Notes: generated by a model from the sequence alone, not told the origin. 64,000 nucleotides of DNA from Herpetosiphon aurantiacus DSM 785 (GCA_000018565.1 CP000875.1:4417199-4481198), one strand, 5' to 3'; shown: positions 27,185 to 36,000, counted from the first letter of the stretch. A program made the numbers and translations.

Positions 27185-28282
27185 ATGCCCGCAACCATTG
27201 TGCAGATCGACTATGCCGTAGTCGATCCGATCATTCAACGTTTCCAAAAACTGCATGATCAGAGCCAAACGATTCAAGCCAGCCTCTGCCAAACCATGGC
27301 CGCGTTACAAGCTGGCCAATGGCAAGGCAACGCCGCCAACGCCTGTTTTCAAGAATTTGACCATGTAGTTAAGCCAGCTTTTCAGCGCTTGCTCCACGTC
27401 TTGCAAGGCAGTGTTGAAACCACCAAGGCCATTCGGAAGATCATGGCCGATGCCGAGGCTGAAGCCGCCGCGCTGTTTCGCGGCGATGTTGGCGCGATGG
27501 CCGTAGGTGGTAATGGTGCGATGTTGGTTCAAGAGGCTGATGCGAACACCCCAACCCCAACCCCGCCTGAACCACCACTGAAACTGCCATTCGTGCAAAA
27601 GCTGATCGAATTGGCGCAGCAATTGTTTGCTGAGTGGCAAAAGAATTTTGGCGATAAGGTCAATCCTCATCCTGATGGCTCAGTAAGTGAGGCAGAAGCA
27701 ACCATTATTTTTAACGATATGGCCAATGAGCCAGATATTGCATTCAAGTATGCTAATGATGGCTGTTATGCACGGGCACATCTTATGACCTATCGGATTC
27801 ATGAACGGTATGGTATACCGCTAGAATCGTTAGAGAAAGCGTATATCCAAGCATCAGGAACAGCCCCTGATACCCATCTTACTGTACCAACCGAATATCG
27901 TTATTCTGATCAAAAGTATGATGATGTAAGCTCATATGATGGGATTGTGGACTGGGGATGGCATGTTGCACCAACAGTCAAGGTTAGAAATAATGATGGT
28001 TCAATTACACCGATGGTTATCGATCCATCTCTTTTCAGTCAGCCTGTTTCATTAGAAACCTGGCATTCTAAAATGAACGATAATGATGCGATATTAAATC
28101 TTGTACCTTATAATTGGTATACTCCAAGAAAGGGTTTTGAACCTATTTCATCTTTGGGGAAACCCCATCCAAACGAGGGTTTAGTAAATTATACCCATAC
28201 AAAAGAGGAATTAGACATTTCTGCTGAAGCAACAATGATTAATTATATGAAAAGATGTGAAGATTCAGGTTATTGCAAATAG
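27185..28282 (+). CDS. WXG100-like protein fused to predicted protein-glutamine deamidase
   Basis: 365 residues. Residues 1-105 are helical with the WxG turn (AGQWQGNAANA, Trp46 and Gly48), typical of ESAT-6/WXG100 export domains. A Pro/Thr linker (121-135) leads to a C-terminal domain with NDGCYARAHLM (Cys194), WGWHVAPTVKV (His260) and MVIDPSL (Asp280). The order Cys-His-Asp and the 20-residue His-Asp spacing fit the protein-glutaminase (glutamine deamidase) fold. I infer an exported toxin that deamidates target proteins. The 3' half is AT-rich relative to the 5' half, a sign that the effector domain was acquired or exchanged. The next gene starts 9 nt later. Confidence 0.8.
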   Translation: MPATIVQIDYAVVDPIIQRFQKLHDQSQTIQASLCQTMAALQAGQWQGNAANACFQEFDHVVKPAFQRLLHVLQGSVETTKAIRKIMADAEAEAAALFRGDVGAMAVGGNGAMLVQEADANTPTPTPPEPPLKLPFVQKLIELAQQLFAEWQKNFGDKVNPHPDGSVSEAEATIIFNDMANEPDIAFKYANDGCYARAHLMTYRIHERYGIPLESLEKAYIQASGTAPDTHLTVPTEYRYSDQKYDDVSSYDGIVDWGWHVAPTVKVRNNDGSITPMVIDPSLFSQPVSLETWHSKMNDNDAILNLVPYNWYTPRKGFEPISSLGKPHPNEGLVNYTHTKEELDISAEATMINYMKRCEDSGYCK

Positions 28283-28291
28283 AGGTTAATA

Positions 28292-28852
28292 ATGAAAAAA
28301 TATAAATATTTATTACTAATAATATTATTTTTAATTTCTTGCACGAATAAGGAGAATATTGTGGATAATAACGAATTAAAAATTTATATCTTTACCAATG
28401 AAGATATAAATTCTCAAAAAGCCGCTAACCCACATATTTCTGATACATTGAATCTTTTATCAACAATTGATTTAGAACATGCCGCCTATATAATTCATGA
28501 ATCGGATATCATTGCCTACGATTGGCGTGAACAAACTATTAAGATCATAAATTCTTGGCATAATCGACCGCAAGAAACTCCCTTTTTTATGCATGAAGGC
28601 AGCAAAGTCATCGTGGTGTTTCAACAACAACGAATCATCTTAACCTCCTTACTTTCAGAAGATACGGCCCGATTTATCCCTTCTGACGAGACCGCTATGT
28701 ATTCGAGTTTTCGTCAAAATCATATATTCTATAGTTTTCGCTATGGGTCATTGCTTCAAACAGCACAATCATATCCATTTCTCAATCCTGATCCGGCGAT
28801 TGCCGAAGCCGTCAAGCAGCATTTGCGCCAACTTGGCAAGTTGGTTGAGTAG
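28292..28852 (+). CDS. Lipoprotein, candidate immunity protein
   Basis: 186 residues with a lipoprotein signal (KKYKYLLLIILFLISC, lipobox Cys near residue 17). The body is a beta-rich domain without a known family. It shares with three proteins at 57898-59628 the order DWREQTIKIINSW / FQQQRII / NPDPAIAEAVKQHLRQLGKLVE. The last 20 residues are almost identical in all four. It is AT-rich, directly downstream of the deaminase gene, and likely translated from the same mRNA. An immunity or accessory role for the neighbouring toxin is inference from position and topology. Confidence 0.75.
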   Translation: MKKYKYLLLIILFLISCTNKENIVDNNELKIYIFTNEDINSQKAANPHISDTLNLLSTIDLEHAAYIIHESDIIAYDWREQTIKIINSWHNRPQETPFFMHEGSKVIVVFQQQRIILTSLLSEDTARFIPSDETAMYSSFRQNHIFYSFRYGSLLQTAQSYPFLNPDPAIAEAVKQHLRQLGKLVE

Positions 28853-28856
28853 TAAG

Positions 28857-29018
28857 TGCCCTGACCCATAGCCTACTCCTTACAAGGGTGGGTTTTAAGG
28901 TTGGGTGGGATTTACCGCCGACTGGCATGCCCTCACCCCCTAGCCCCCTCTCCGCCGAGCAAGCGAGGGGGAAACCCATCCCAGCATGACTATTGGAATG
29001 CCCCTCTCCCGCCGCAGT
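28857..29018. repeat. Palindromic repeat (copy 4), left part, broken by an IS
   Basis: After GCCCTGACCCATAGCC and a TTACAAGGGTGGGTTTTAA element, the repeat begins at about 28929 and runs to GCCGCAGTG. There the insertion sequence starts. The other part (GCGAGGCGAGGGGTTGGGGTGAGGG) resumes after 30331. Confidence 0.7.
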
Positions 29019-30331
29019 GTTTAAGGGCGGACAGGTTGGGGAATGGGTATTCATCAGTGTTAGGGGATGGCCGTCCCGAGCCGACCACCCCGCGTCACCG
29101 TCGTGGCCCACCGTTCGTGCAGCGCCGTTCCCGCCAACGATAGTCGCGCTCCCAGCGCTGGCTGCGTTCCCGTCCACAGCCAGCGCAGCACCCCATACCG
29201 CCCCAACCGAAACAGACTTTCTCGTGCCGCCCATGGGCGGCGCGGGCTGGGGCGATCCCCGCGTTCGGCCAGCACCGCCTGCGCCTCCGCCGTCCCGACC
29301 AGCAGCACCAGCACCGTCGCGATCGCCATGCCCAGCACCAAGGCCTCCTGCGTCGTCTGGCTCCGCGACTGGCTCGCCTCCCATTGCCAGCCCGCCGTTT
29401 TCCAATCGCGAAACAGGGCCTCAATCGCAGAGCGCCGCCCATACGCCTGCCGAATCGCCCCAATGCCCTCCAGATTGCTCACCAGCAGTAACGGCTCGTG
29501 ACACGTCGCCTCCCATGCGGCCACCACTGTCACCGTTCGCCAGCCCGCCTTCTTGAAGGCATGGCCCCGCCGCACCACGCGATGGCCTCGCGTGACCAGC
29601 GTGCGGATCATGGTTTCGGTGTGCCCCCGCAGTTGGATGCGGGTATGGCCTTGGACGCGCACGACCCAGCCCCAGCCGTAGGCCGCGACCTGATCGGTGA
29701 AGGCGGGGCAGCCAAAAGCACGGTCGGCCACGACGACGACGGACATGGCATTGGGCAGCACCTGCTGCACGCGCTCCAGCAGGGTGGCAACATCGGTCCA
29801 GAAGGCGGTGGCGCGGCGGGTATAGCCGGGATGGAGCACCCAGGCAAGCGGAATGGCGCGACCGTGATACCAGAGGGCGGCGGTGAGCAGGGTCCAGCGG
29901 TCGGTGTGGGTGGTTTCATCGATGATGACGGTGACGGATTCAGTGGGTGCGATGTGGAGGGTGGTGGCGAGGATGGCGCGATGGAGCGACCACGACAGCT
30001 GGGAATCCCGATAGGTGCGGCGCAGTCGGCGTTCGTGACTGGCGGCGTGGGCAGCGGTGGACAGTCCAAGGGCACAGCCCCAGGCCACGACGCGCGTGGT
30101 GATGGACGGCATGAGCAGGATGCTGACGAGCCAATCGGTGAGCCGACGGGCAGTCCAGGGCGAGAGGGTGGGCACGGCGGTGCGCAGGATGGTGTTGATC
30201 CAGTGGGCAAGGGCTGGTATACTCGGCATACGACCTCGGTTTTGGGATGGGTTTGGTTTCGTCACCACCCAGTATACCAACCCGAGGTCGTTGTGTGAAC
30301 CCATGGTGTGCGTCCCTGTCCGCCCTTAAAC
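29019..30331 (-). mobile_element. IS4-type insertion sequence
   Basis: 1313 bp bounded by perfect 17-bp terminal inverted repeats: GTTTAAGGGCGGACAGG at 29019-29035 and its complement at 30315-30331. It holds one transposase gene, is more GC-rich than its surroundings and is inserted in a palindromic repeat. I could not see a clear target duplication next to the inverted repeats. It looks intact. Confidence 0.85.
29060..30304 (-). CDS. IS4-like DDE transposase
   Basis: 414 residues (389 if started at ATG 30229, which has GAGG close upstream). The DDE triad is likely the Asp in VIIDETTH, the Asp in VVVADRAFG and the Glu in YGRRSAIEALFRDWK; the last is the Y-(2)-R-(3)-E-(6)-K type signature of IS4-family enzymes. 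The region 30231-30291 contains a CGACCTCGG/CCGAGGTCG inverted repeat that flanks a GGTATACTGG sequence, probably the transposase promoter. That favours the shorter start. Confidence 0.85.
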   Translation of the reverse strand: MGSHNDLGLVYWVVTKPNPSQNRGRMPSIPALAHWINTILRTAVPTLSPWTARRLTDWLVSILLMPSITTRVVAWGCALGLSTAAHAASHERRLRRTYRDSQLSWSLHRAILATTLHIAPTESVTVIIDETTHTDRWTLLTAALWYHGRAIPLAWVLHPGYTRRATAFWTDVATLLERVQQVLPNAMSVVVVADRAFGCPAFTDQVAAYGWGWVVRVQGHTRIQLRGHTETMIRTLVTRGHRVVRRGHAFKKAGWRTVTVVAAWEATCHEPLLLVSNLEGIGAIRQAYGRRSAIEALFRDWKTAGWQWEASQSRSQTTQEALVLGMAIATVLVLLVGTAEAQAVLAERGDRPSPRRPWAARESLFRLGRYGVLRWLWTGTQPALGARLSLAGTALHERWATTVTRGGRLGTAIP

Positions 30332-30561
30332 CCAGCGAGGCGAGGGGTTGGGGTGAGGGATCTCTAAAACCCACTATTATAAGCTAGCCCCCTCATCTCG
30401 CACGCGAGACGAGAGGAATCGCTCCACCATGATTCTCTCGCCTGTTGCTGTGGGCGAGGGTTCGAGAGTGAAGCAGTAATCCGCACATTGATCGGACGCA
30501 AAACCAAGCGCTAGCCTCGATCTGCTATAATTGCAGCCCTATTGAATGTTTGGGGTTGTGT
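30332..30561. repeat. Repeat remnants and promoter of the next gene
   Basis: 30332-30360 is the right part of the repeat split by the IS. 30385-30470 is a second, decayed copy. A -10 box TATAAT lies at 30526-30531 without a convincing -35. No open frame was seen. Confidence 0.6.
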
Positions 30562-31941
30562 ATGCTTGAACAGTTACTTGAAAACGGCGAAAGCGAAATG
30601 CTGGCCTGCTTCCGTGAACGGTTTCGGCCTGAAGATTTGGCTGAAACTTTAGTGGCTTTTGCCAATGGTGGCGGCGGCAGCGTAGTCATTGGCATCAGTG
30701 GGCGAGTCAGGCCCAAAGTCGAGGGTGTTCAAGATATTCAAGCAGCAGAAGAGGCAGCGTTAGAGGCAGCGCTAGCTTGCACGCCGCCGCTGGTCTTGCC
30801 CTTGCCCCAACAAATTACCAGCAATCAACAAACCGTCTTGTTGATCGAGGTTCCGCCTGGTTTGCCGAATGTCTACAGTTTACATGGCAAATATTTGCGC
30901 CGCGAAGGCCCGAGCAATGCGCCAATTCCGCCCAATGCGTTGCGCCAATTGCTGATCGAGCGTGGCGAGGTTGGCTGGGAGCGCGTGCGGCCCGAAAACG
31001 TCACAATGGGCGATTTGAGCGAGATGAAAATTCAATCGTATGTGGCCCGCATTGGTCCGCCCGCCGATGTTGACCCCATGGGTTGGCTCTATCGGCGCGG
31101 CTGCCTCGTTCGCGATGCCCAAACCAACTATCAACCAACCAATGCTGGCATGTTGCTGTTCAGCATCACCACCGAGCGCGATTATCCCCAATGCGAGCTG
31201 ACTTTGGTGCGCTACACGGGCAACGAGATGAGCGATGAATTCGAGCGGGTCGATATTCGCACAACCTTGCCCGACCAAGTACGCCGCGCCGAGCTTTGGT
31301 TGGGCGAACATATGCGGCGCGGCTCACGCATGGTTGGCCTCGAACGCGAAGATTGGACGGAATATCCGCCAGCCGCGGTGCGCGAAGCCTTGGTTAATGC
31401 TGTGGCCCACCGCGATTATACCGTGCGTGGCGAGGGTATTCGCATTGCCATGTTTGTTGATCGACTAGAAGTCTATAGTCCAGGTCGCTTGCCAGGCCAC
31501 GTCACGATCGATAATATCGCTGCTGAGCGGTTTAGCCGCAACGAAACATTGGTGCAAGTGTTGGCCGATTTGGGCTTGATCGAACGGCTTGGCTATGGCA
31601 TCGACCGCATGCAGCGCCAAATGGCCGACGCAGGCTTGCCACCACCCGAATTTCGCGAAACCGCTGCGGGATTTTTGGTAACCCTGCGCAACAAAGGCAT
31701 GAACGTCGCCAGCAATTCCACGATCGACACCGCCAAATGGGAAGCCTTAGGCTTGAACGAACGCCAAATCGGAGCTTTGGTCTATTTAACTGAAAATCGC
31801 CGCATTACCAACCGCGATCTGCAAGACCTCAGCCCCGATGTTTCGCCCGAAACAATTCGGCGCGATCTCTCGGATTTGGTCGATCGGGGCTTGATTTTGA
31901 AGATCGGCCAAAAACGTGCAACCTATTATATTTTGCGCTAG
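30562..31941 (+). CDS. Schlafen/AlbA-type ATP-binding transcriptional regulator
   Basis: 459 residues. The N-terminal AlbA_2 (Schlafen AAA_4) domain contains LVAFANGGGGSVVIGIS and a YLRREGPSNAPI stretch. The middle has the HATPase_c_4-type motif AVREALVNAVAHRDY followed by EVYSPGRLPG. The C-terminus ends in a winged-helix (ITNRDLQDLSPDVSPETIRRDLSDLVDRGLILKIG). This is the layout of proteins often named putative RecG-like transcriptional regulators. They usually bind DNA; ATP hydrolysis is not established. ATG 30562 is favoured over the TTG at 30550. It overlaps the convergent acyltransferase gene by four bases. Confidence 0.85.
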   Translation: MLEQLLENGESEMLACFRERFRPEDLAETLVAFANGGGGSVVIGISGRVRPKVEGVQDIQAAEEAALEAALACTPPLVLPLPQQITSNQQTVLLIEVPPGLPNVYSLHGKYLRREGPSNAPIPPNALRQLLIERGEVGWERVRPENVTMGDLSEMKIQSYVARIGPPADVDPMGWLYRRGCLVRDAQTNYQPTNAGMLLFSITTERDYPQCELTLVRYTGNEMSDEFERVDIRTTLPDQVRRAELWLGEHMRRGSRMVGLEREDWTEYPPAAVREALVNAVAHRDYTVRGEGIRIAMFVDRLEVYSPGRLPGHVTIDNIAAERFSRNETLVQVLADLGLIERLGYGIDRMQRQMADAGLPPPEFRETAAGFLVTLRNKGMNVASNSTIDTAKWEALGLNERQIGALVYLTENRRITNRDLQDLSPDVSPETIRRDLSDLVDRGLILKIGQKRATYYILR

Positions 31942-32864
31942 GCGTGCAGCACGTGGCCGACACTTTGCTCTTGCAAACGCAGGTCATGGCCTTCCCAACG
32001 CTCTTGGCAATTGAACCAATACAACCATTGACTAGGATTATCGCTAATTACCGAGGCCATCCACTCGTTGAGTTCGTCGGTGGCCTCGCGGCGTTGTTGG
32101 CGGCTAAAACTCCGCCCCAAATGCACAGCTTCTTCGCAAATGAGGCGATGGCGGTGGCCTTCACGCACGCTGTAGCACGGTACAATTGGCACATTATCTT
32201 CTAGTGCAAAGGTTGCCGCGCCTTGGGGAGTTCGTGATTGTAAGCCAAAAAAGCTAGCCTCAGGAAAATTCGGTCGCCAAAAATCGCCCAGCAAAAAAAC
32301 CACGCCATTGGCTTTGAGATGCTGGCGCAAACTCCGAATTAACTCACGCGGCGACGTTGCATCGTAATCAAAGCCTGCACAGCCCAAACGATTGAAATGC
32401 TCGTAGAGTGGTCGCAACTCAGGGCTACCAGCCGTGCCAACCGTCAAACAATTGTAGTGTTGAGCCAAACGCCAATAGCTATAGAAGAAATTGCCTTGAT
32501 GCGGCGTGTAGAGAATCACGCCACGCCCTTGAGCCAGGGCTGCTTCAATATGCTCAGTGCCTTCCAGCACCACCTGCTCCGTCGCCAAGCGATCAATCCC
32601 GATCATCACTTCATAGAGCAACAACAGCAGATGTTGCAGATAGCGCACACAAATGCCAGTGCGCCACAGCCACGAGCCATCGATCAGCACATACACCAAG
32701 TTGCGTTGCAAATGGCGGCGTAAGCGCGGCACCCCCCAATACAAACCCAAGGCTAATGGCCATGTCAACGCAATAATCAGTTGTTGCGGCAGCCAACCAC
32801 CAAAACGCCGTACTCGCGCCAAACGTTGGGGGTGGGCAGTCAAATGTGCCAGCAATTGATACAT
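31938..32864 (-). CDS. LpxL/HtrB-type acyltransferase
   Basis: 308 residues with an N-terminal membrane-associated helix (ALTWPLALGLYWGVP). The acyltransferase motif is VILYTPHQGNFFYSYW (the HxxxxN/D site of the lysophospholipid acyltransferase superfamily). FLLGDFWRPNFPEASFFG and TFALEDNVPIVPCY follow at the positions of the 'DQ' and 'P(I)VP' motifs of the LpxL family. ATG 32864 has GAGGTGG just upstream. The partner gene upstream is OlsB-like, so it probably adds the second acyl chain of an aminolipid rather than of lipid A. No lipid A genes are seen. Confidence 0.8.
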   Translation of the reverse strand: MYQLLAHLTAHPQRLARVRRFGGWLPQQLIIALTWPLALGLYWGVPRLRRHLQRNLVYVLIDGSWLWRTGICVRYLQHLLLLLYEVMIGIDRLATEQVVLEGTEHIEAALAQGRGVILYTPHQGNFFYSYWRLAQHYNCLTVGTAGSPELRPLYEHFNRLGCAGFDYDATSPRELIRSLRQHLKANGVVFLLGDFWRPNFPEASFFGLQSRTPQGAATFALEDNVPIVPCYSVREGHRHRLICEEAVHLGRSFSRQQRREATDELNEWMASVISDNPSQWLYWFNCQERWEGHDLRLQEQSVGHVLHA

Positions 32865-32871
32865 AGCCACC

Positions 32872-33648
32872 TCATACTGTCGCTTGATACGAGCTGGCAA
32901 AATGGCGTTGATAGCGCTTGGTCATTTGGCTGGTTTCAAATACCACAAAAAAATCGGTGGTATGAAATAAAGGATCATAGGCTGGCTCGCCCGCTAATTC
33001 AGCGCCCATCCAACGATAGCCTTTAATTAATGGTGGCAAGCGCCGCACCATTTCGCGCTCGCTACAAGTCATGGGCAAACAACGCAAATCGGCCATACGA
33101 TGACTAGCTAAAGGCTGCACATGATAGCGATCGGTAATCACATTATGCTGGCGCAGCATGCTATACAAGGCACTCACATCGGGCAATTCATCGTGGTTCA
33201 TGCTGGCGCAGCCAATCAAATGGCTATGTGGGCGCTCAGCGAGGTAGTTGGCAATCCCGCCCCAAAGCATTTGAATGGCGCGTGTGCCACGATAATCGGC
33301 GGCAATACAACTGCGCCCAAGCTCCAAGGCATTGGCTAAATGGCTAAATTTTGCAAGATCAAATTCGGTTTGCGAATAAAAGCCTTGATGGGCTAGTGCC
33401 CGTTCGCCAGGCAATAAACGATAGGTGCCGACCACTTGGTCACAATTTTGGTCGATAACTAAGAGATGGTCGCACCATTGATCAAACACATCATATTCAA
33501 GCCCATGGTCGTTCCAAAGTCGCGAGTTATTGGCTTCTTCAACAAAAACGCGATAGCGCAAGCGCAGCGCTTGCTCAATTTCGGCGCTCGTCGTGGCACA
33601 CTTAACCGTTAAACGTGGGGTCGTGCTGCTGATCGTTGCAAGCGTCAT
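32872..33648 (-). CDS. OlsB-like N-acyltransferase (GNAT fold)
   Basis: 258 residues. Motifs LRLRYRVFVEE, FDQWCDHLLVID, VVGTYRLLPGE, GFYSQTEFDL, ELGRSCIAADYRG and MLWGGIANYL follow the ornithine N-alpha-acyltransferase (OlsB) pattern closely. OlsB transfers a 3-hydroxyacyl chain to the alpha-amino group of ornithine, giving a lyso-ornithine lipid. The next gene (7 nt away) is an acyltransferase that could add the second chain. The amino-acid substrate is inferred from the family only. Confidence 0.8.
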   Translation of the reverse strand: MTLATISSTTPRLTVKCATTSAEIEQALRLRYRVFVEEANNSRLWNDHGLEYDVFDQWCDHLLVIDQNCDQVVGTYRLLPGERALAHQGFYSQTEFDLAKFSHLANALELGRSCIAADYRGTRAIQMLWGGIANYLAERPHSHLIGCASMNHDELPDVSALYSMLRQHNVITDRYHVQPLASHRMADLRCLPMTCSEREMVRRLPPLIKGYRWMGAELAGEPAYDPLFHTTDFFVVFETSQMTKRYQRHFASSYQATV

Positions 33649-33819
33649 AGCGTTGGCTCCTCTGGTGATGATGGGTCACAGAGCTAGCCTAGGCTGCTTG
33701 GTTTAATCAATTGCGATTGAATTGTTAACAGTTATGTTAAATTAAGTAAAGTTTTAGCCCAAGTAAGCTCGCCGAACCATGCTCCGTCTGGTAGATTAAC
33801 TATTATAAGGAAGCAAGTT

Positions 33820-34185
33820 ATGCGATACCCTCATCAACGAACATGTGTTGTGCGACTAAGCCTGTTTATCATTCTATTAGCAAGTTTGCTGATTGGGCCA
33901 GCATTATTGATGAAGTTTTACTATTTCGAGCGCATTTGCCAAACGTATGCTCAAGCTCATAATTTTGAGAGCAGCCGTTACAGCCCAAGCAGCAAAAATA
34001 GCCCTGAGCAATGTTTTTTTGAAGGACAACGCCCCGTACTGGTCAAGCAGATTGTTGGCTGGAAACATCGAATTATTTTAGTAGTATGGCTCTTATATCA
34101 GCCATTCGGCGCATTTGGGCTAACCTTTGGGATCTTTTTAGCGCCATGGGAGAAACTGAAATGGTTCAAAAACAGCCGTCCATGA
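33820..34185 (+). CDS. Hypothetical two-helix membrane protein
   Basis: 121 residues with an N-terminal hydrophobic segment (LFIILLASLLIGPALLM), a polar loop with two cysteines, and a second hydrophobic segment near residue 85-110. I do not recognise a family. ATG 33820 has AAGGAAG at good spacing. It stands between the divergent OlsB gene and accD without obvious link to either. Confidence 0.6.
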   Translation: MRYPHQRTCVVRLSLFIILLASLLIGPALLMKFYYFERICQTYAQAHNFESSRYSPSSKNSPEQCFFEGQRPVLVKQIVGWKHRIILVVWLLYQPFGAFGLTFGIFLAPWEKLKWFKNSRP

Positions 34186-34208
34186 CGCACTGCGTGCTAT
34201 GCTATAAT
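34182..34208 (+). promoter_or_regulatory. Promoter of accD-accA
   Basis: TATAAT at 34203-34208 is a perfect -10 box. The -35 match (ATGACG, 34182-34187) is weak and the spacer is 15 nt. It lies just after the preceding gene ends, about 38 nt before the accD start. Confidence 0.5.
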
Positions 34209-34245
34209 CCCAATACGGCTCAAAAATGACCGTGGAGGTTCCGAT

Positions 34246-35142
34246 TTGAAAGATTTTTTTCGGCGTGCGCCGTTACCCTTCACGTCTTCGCGGCGTGAGC
34301 AACAAATACCAGATAATGTTTGGGCCAAATGCGCCAATTGTGGCGAATTGACCTATCAAAAACAATTCAATGATGCCTTAAAAGTCTGTCCAAAATGCAG
34401 CTATCACTCGCGGATTAGCTCACGCGAATGGATTGAAGTTTTGGCTGATGCTGATTCATTCGTCGAATATGATGCTGATCTACAAGGGATCGACATTTTG
34501 GGCTTTGTTAGCCCCAAAGATAATTACGAAGCGAAATTAGCTGCCACCAGCGAACGCACTGGCACTAACGATGTTGTGATGAGCGGTAGCGCCAGCATCG
34601 AAGGCTTGCCATTTGAAATCGCAGCCTGTAATTTTGAATTTATGGGCGGTTCGATGGGCAGCGTCTTTGGCGAAAAAGTGGCACGAGCAGTCGAACGAGC
34701 AGCCGATCGTGGCGTACCAGTGCTGACGATCAACGCTTCGGGTGGCGCTCGTATGCACGAAGGCATTTTTGCCCTGATGCAAATGGCCAAAGTTTCGGTT
34801 GCGCTCACCCGTTTGGCTCGGGTGCGCCAGCCCCATATCTCGCTCTTAGTTGACCCTTGCTATGGCGGGGTTTCAGCCTCGTATGCCTCGGTTGCCGATA
34901 TTATTTTGGCCGAACCAGGTGCGAATATTGGCTTTGCTGGGCGACGGGTGATTGAGCAAACGATTCGCCAAAAATTGCCACCAAACTTCCAAACCGCAGA
35001 ATTTTTCCTTGAACATGGCATGATCGATGCAGTTGTGCCACGCTCGGACATGCGGGCAACCATCGGGCGTTTGTTGCGCCTGTATCAACGCCCCACATCA
35101 TCGGCTGATCATCGCGAACATGTCGTAGCGGGCCACCAATAA
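34246..35142 (+). CDS. accD: Acetyl-CoA carboxylase carboxyltransferase beta subunit
   Basis: AccD forms the carboxyltransferase with AccA and makes malonyl-CoA for fatty-acid synthesis. The N-terminal zinc ribbon (CANCGELTYQ...CPKCSYH) and the crotonase-like core (EFMGGSMGSVFGEK, INASGGARMHEG, EPGANIGFAGRRVIEQT) are both typical. It starts with TTG at 34246 with GGAGGTT 5 nt upstream; no nearby ATG fits. accA follows after 21 nt. Confidence 0.95.
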   Translation: MKDFFRRAPLPFTSSRREQQIPDNVWAKCANCGELTYQKQFNDALKVCPKCSYHSRISSREWIEVLADADSFVEYDADLQGIDILGFVSPKDNYEAKLAATSERTGTNDVVMSGSASIEGLPFEIAACNFEFMGGSMGSVFGEKVARAVERAADRGVPVLTINASGGARMHEGIFALMQMAKVSVALTRLARVRQPHISLLVDPCYGGVSASYASVADIILAEPGANIGFAGRRVIEQTIRQKLPPNFQTAEFFLEHGMIDAVVPRSDMRATIGRLLRLYQRPTSSADHREHVVAGHQ

Positions 35143-35163
35143 GCCCCACGCAGAGGTCAAAAC

Positions 35164-36000
35164 GTGACAACGTTAACTGAGTTATTGCCTTGGGATAAGG
35201 TGCAAATCGCCCGTAATCCCCAACGCCCACGCACCCTTGATTATATTCGGGTGCTGTGTGAAGATTTTTTTGAACTCCGTGGTGATCGCCATCATGGCGA
35301 TGATCAGGCGCTGGTCTGTGGTATAAGCAAAATCGATGGCCGCAGCGTGGCGATCATCGGCCATCAAAAGGGCAGCGACACCAAAGAGAATGTTCGGCGC
35401 AACTTCGGCTCACCACACCCCGAGGGCTATCGCAAGGCCTTACGGGTGATGGAGCATGCCAAAAAATTCAACATGCCGATTTTGACATTAATTGATACTG
35501 CTGGCGCACACCCAAGCATGGCCGCCGAAGAACGCGGCCAAGCCGAAGCTATCGCCCGTAATTTATTGGTTATGGCCGATTTGCCAGTGCCAATTATTGC
35601 GACCGTGATCGGCGAAGGCGGCTCTGGCGGTGCTTTGGCGATTGGGGTCGCCGACCGTTTGTTGATGCTTGAACATGCTGTCTATTCGGTGGCCTCGCCT
35701 GAAGCCAGTGCCGCAATTCTCTGGCGCGATTCGAGCAAAGCCTCAGAAGCTGCCAAAGCTATGAAAATCACCGCCCAAGATCTCCACAGCTTTGGCATTG
35801 CTGATACCATTATTCCCGAGCCAGAGGGTGGGGCGCATATGGATGTGCCAGTAATTTTACAAGCAGTTGCTAGCGCACTGCGTGAGCAAATTACGACCCT
35901 GAGTACCCTCACAATCGATCAATTGCTTGAACAGCGCTATGCTAAATATCGGGCAATTGGGCGCTTTCGCCAAGCCCAAACCACACTGGTTGAAGGCTAA
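35164..36000 (+). CDS. accA: Acetyl-CoA carboxylase carboxyltransferase alpha subunit
   Basis: Partner of AccD. Motifs are [64 protein letters not shown] and [13 protein letters not shown]. At 278 residues it is slightly shorter than the enterobacterial form, which has a longer N-terminus. GTG start at 35164. A terminator-like hairpin follows the stop. Confidence 0.95.
   Translation: MTTLTELLPWDKVQIARNPQRPRTLDYIRVLCEDFFELRGDRHHGDDQALVCGISKIDGRSVAIIGHQKGSDTKENVRRNFGSPHPEGYRKALRVMEHAKKFNMPILTLIDTAGAHPSMAAEERGQAEAIARNLLVMADLPVPIIATVIGEGGSGGALAIGVADRLLMLEHAVYSVASPEASAAILWRDSSKASEAAKAMKITAQDLHSFGIADTIIPEPEGGAHMDVPVILQAVASALREQITTLSTLTIDQLLEQRYAKYRAIGRFRQAQTTLVEG

Noticed and set aside
29067-30298. 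Several long open frames within the IS on both strands
   Set aside because: They are products of high GC in the transposase gene; only the frame with the DDE motifs is real.
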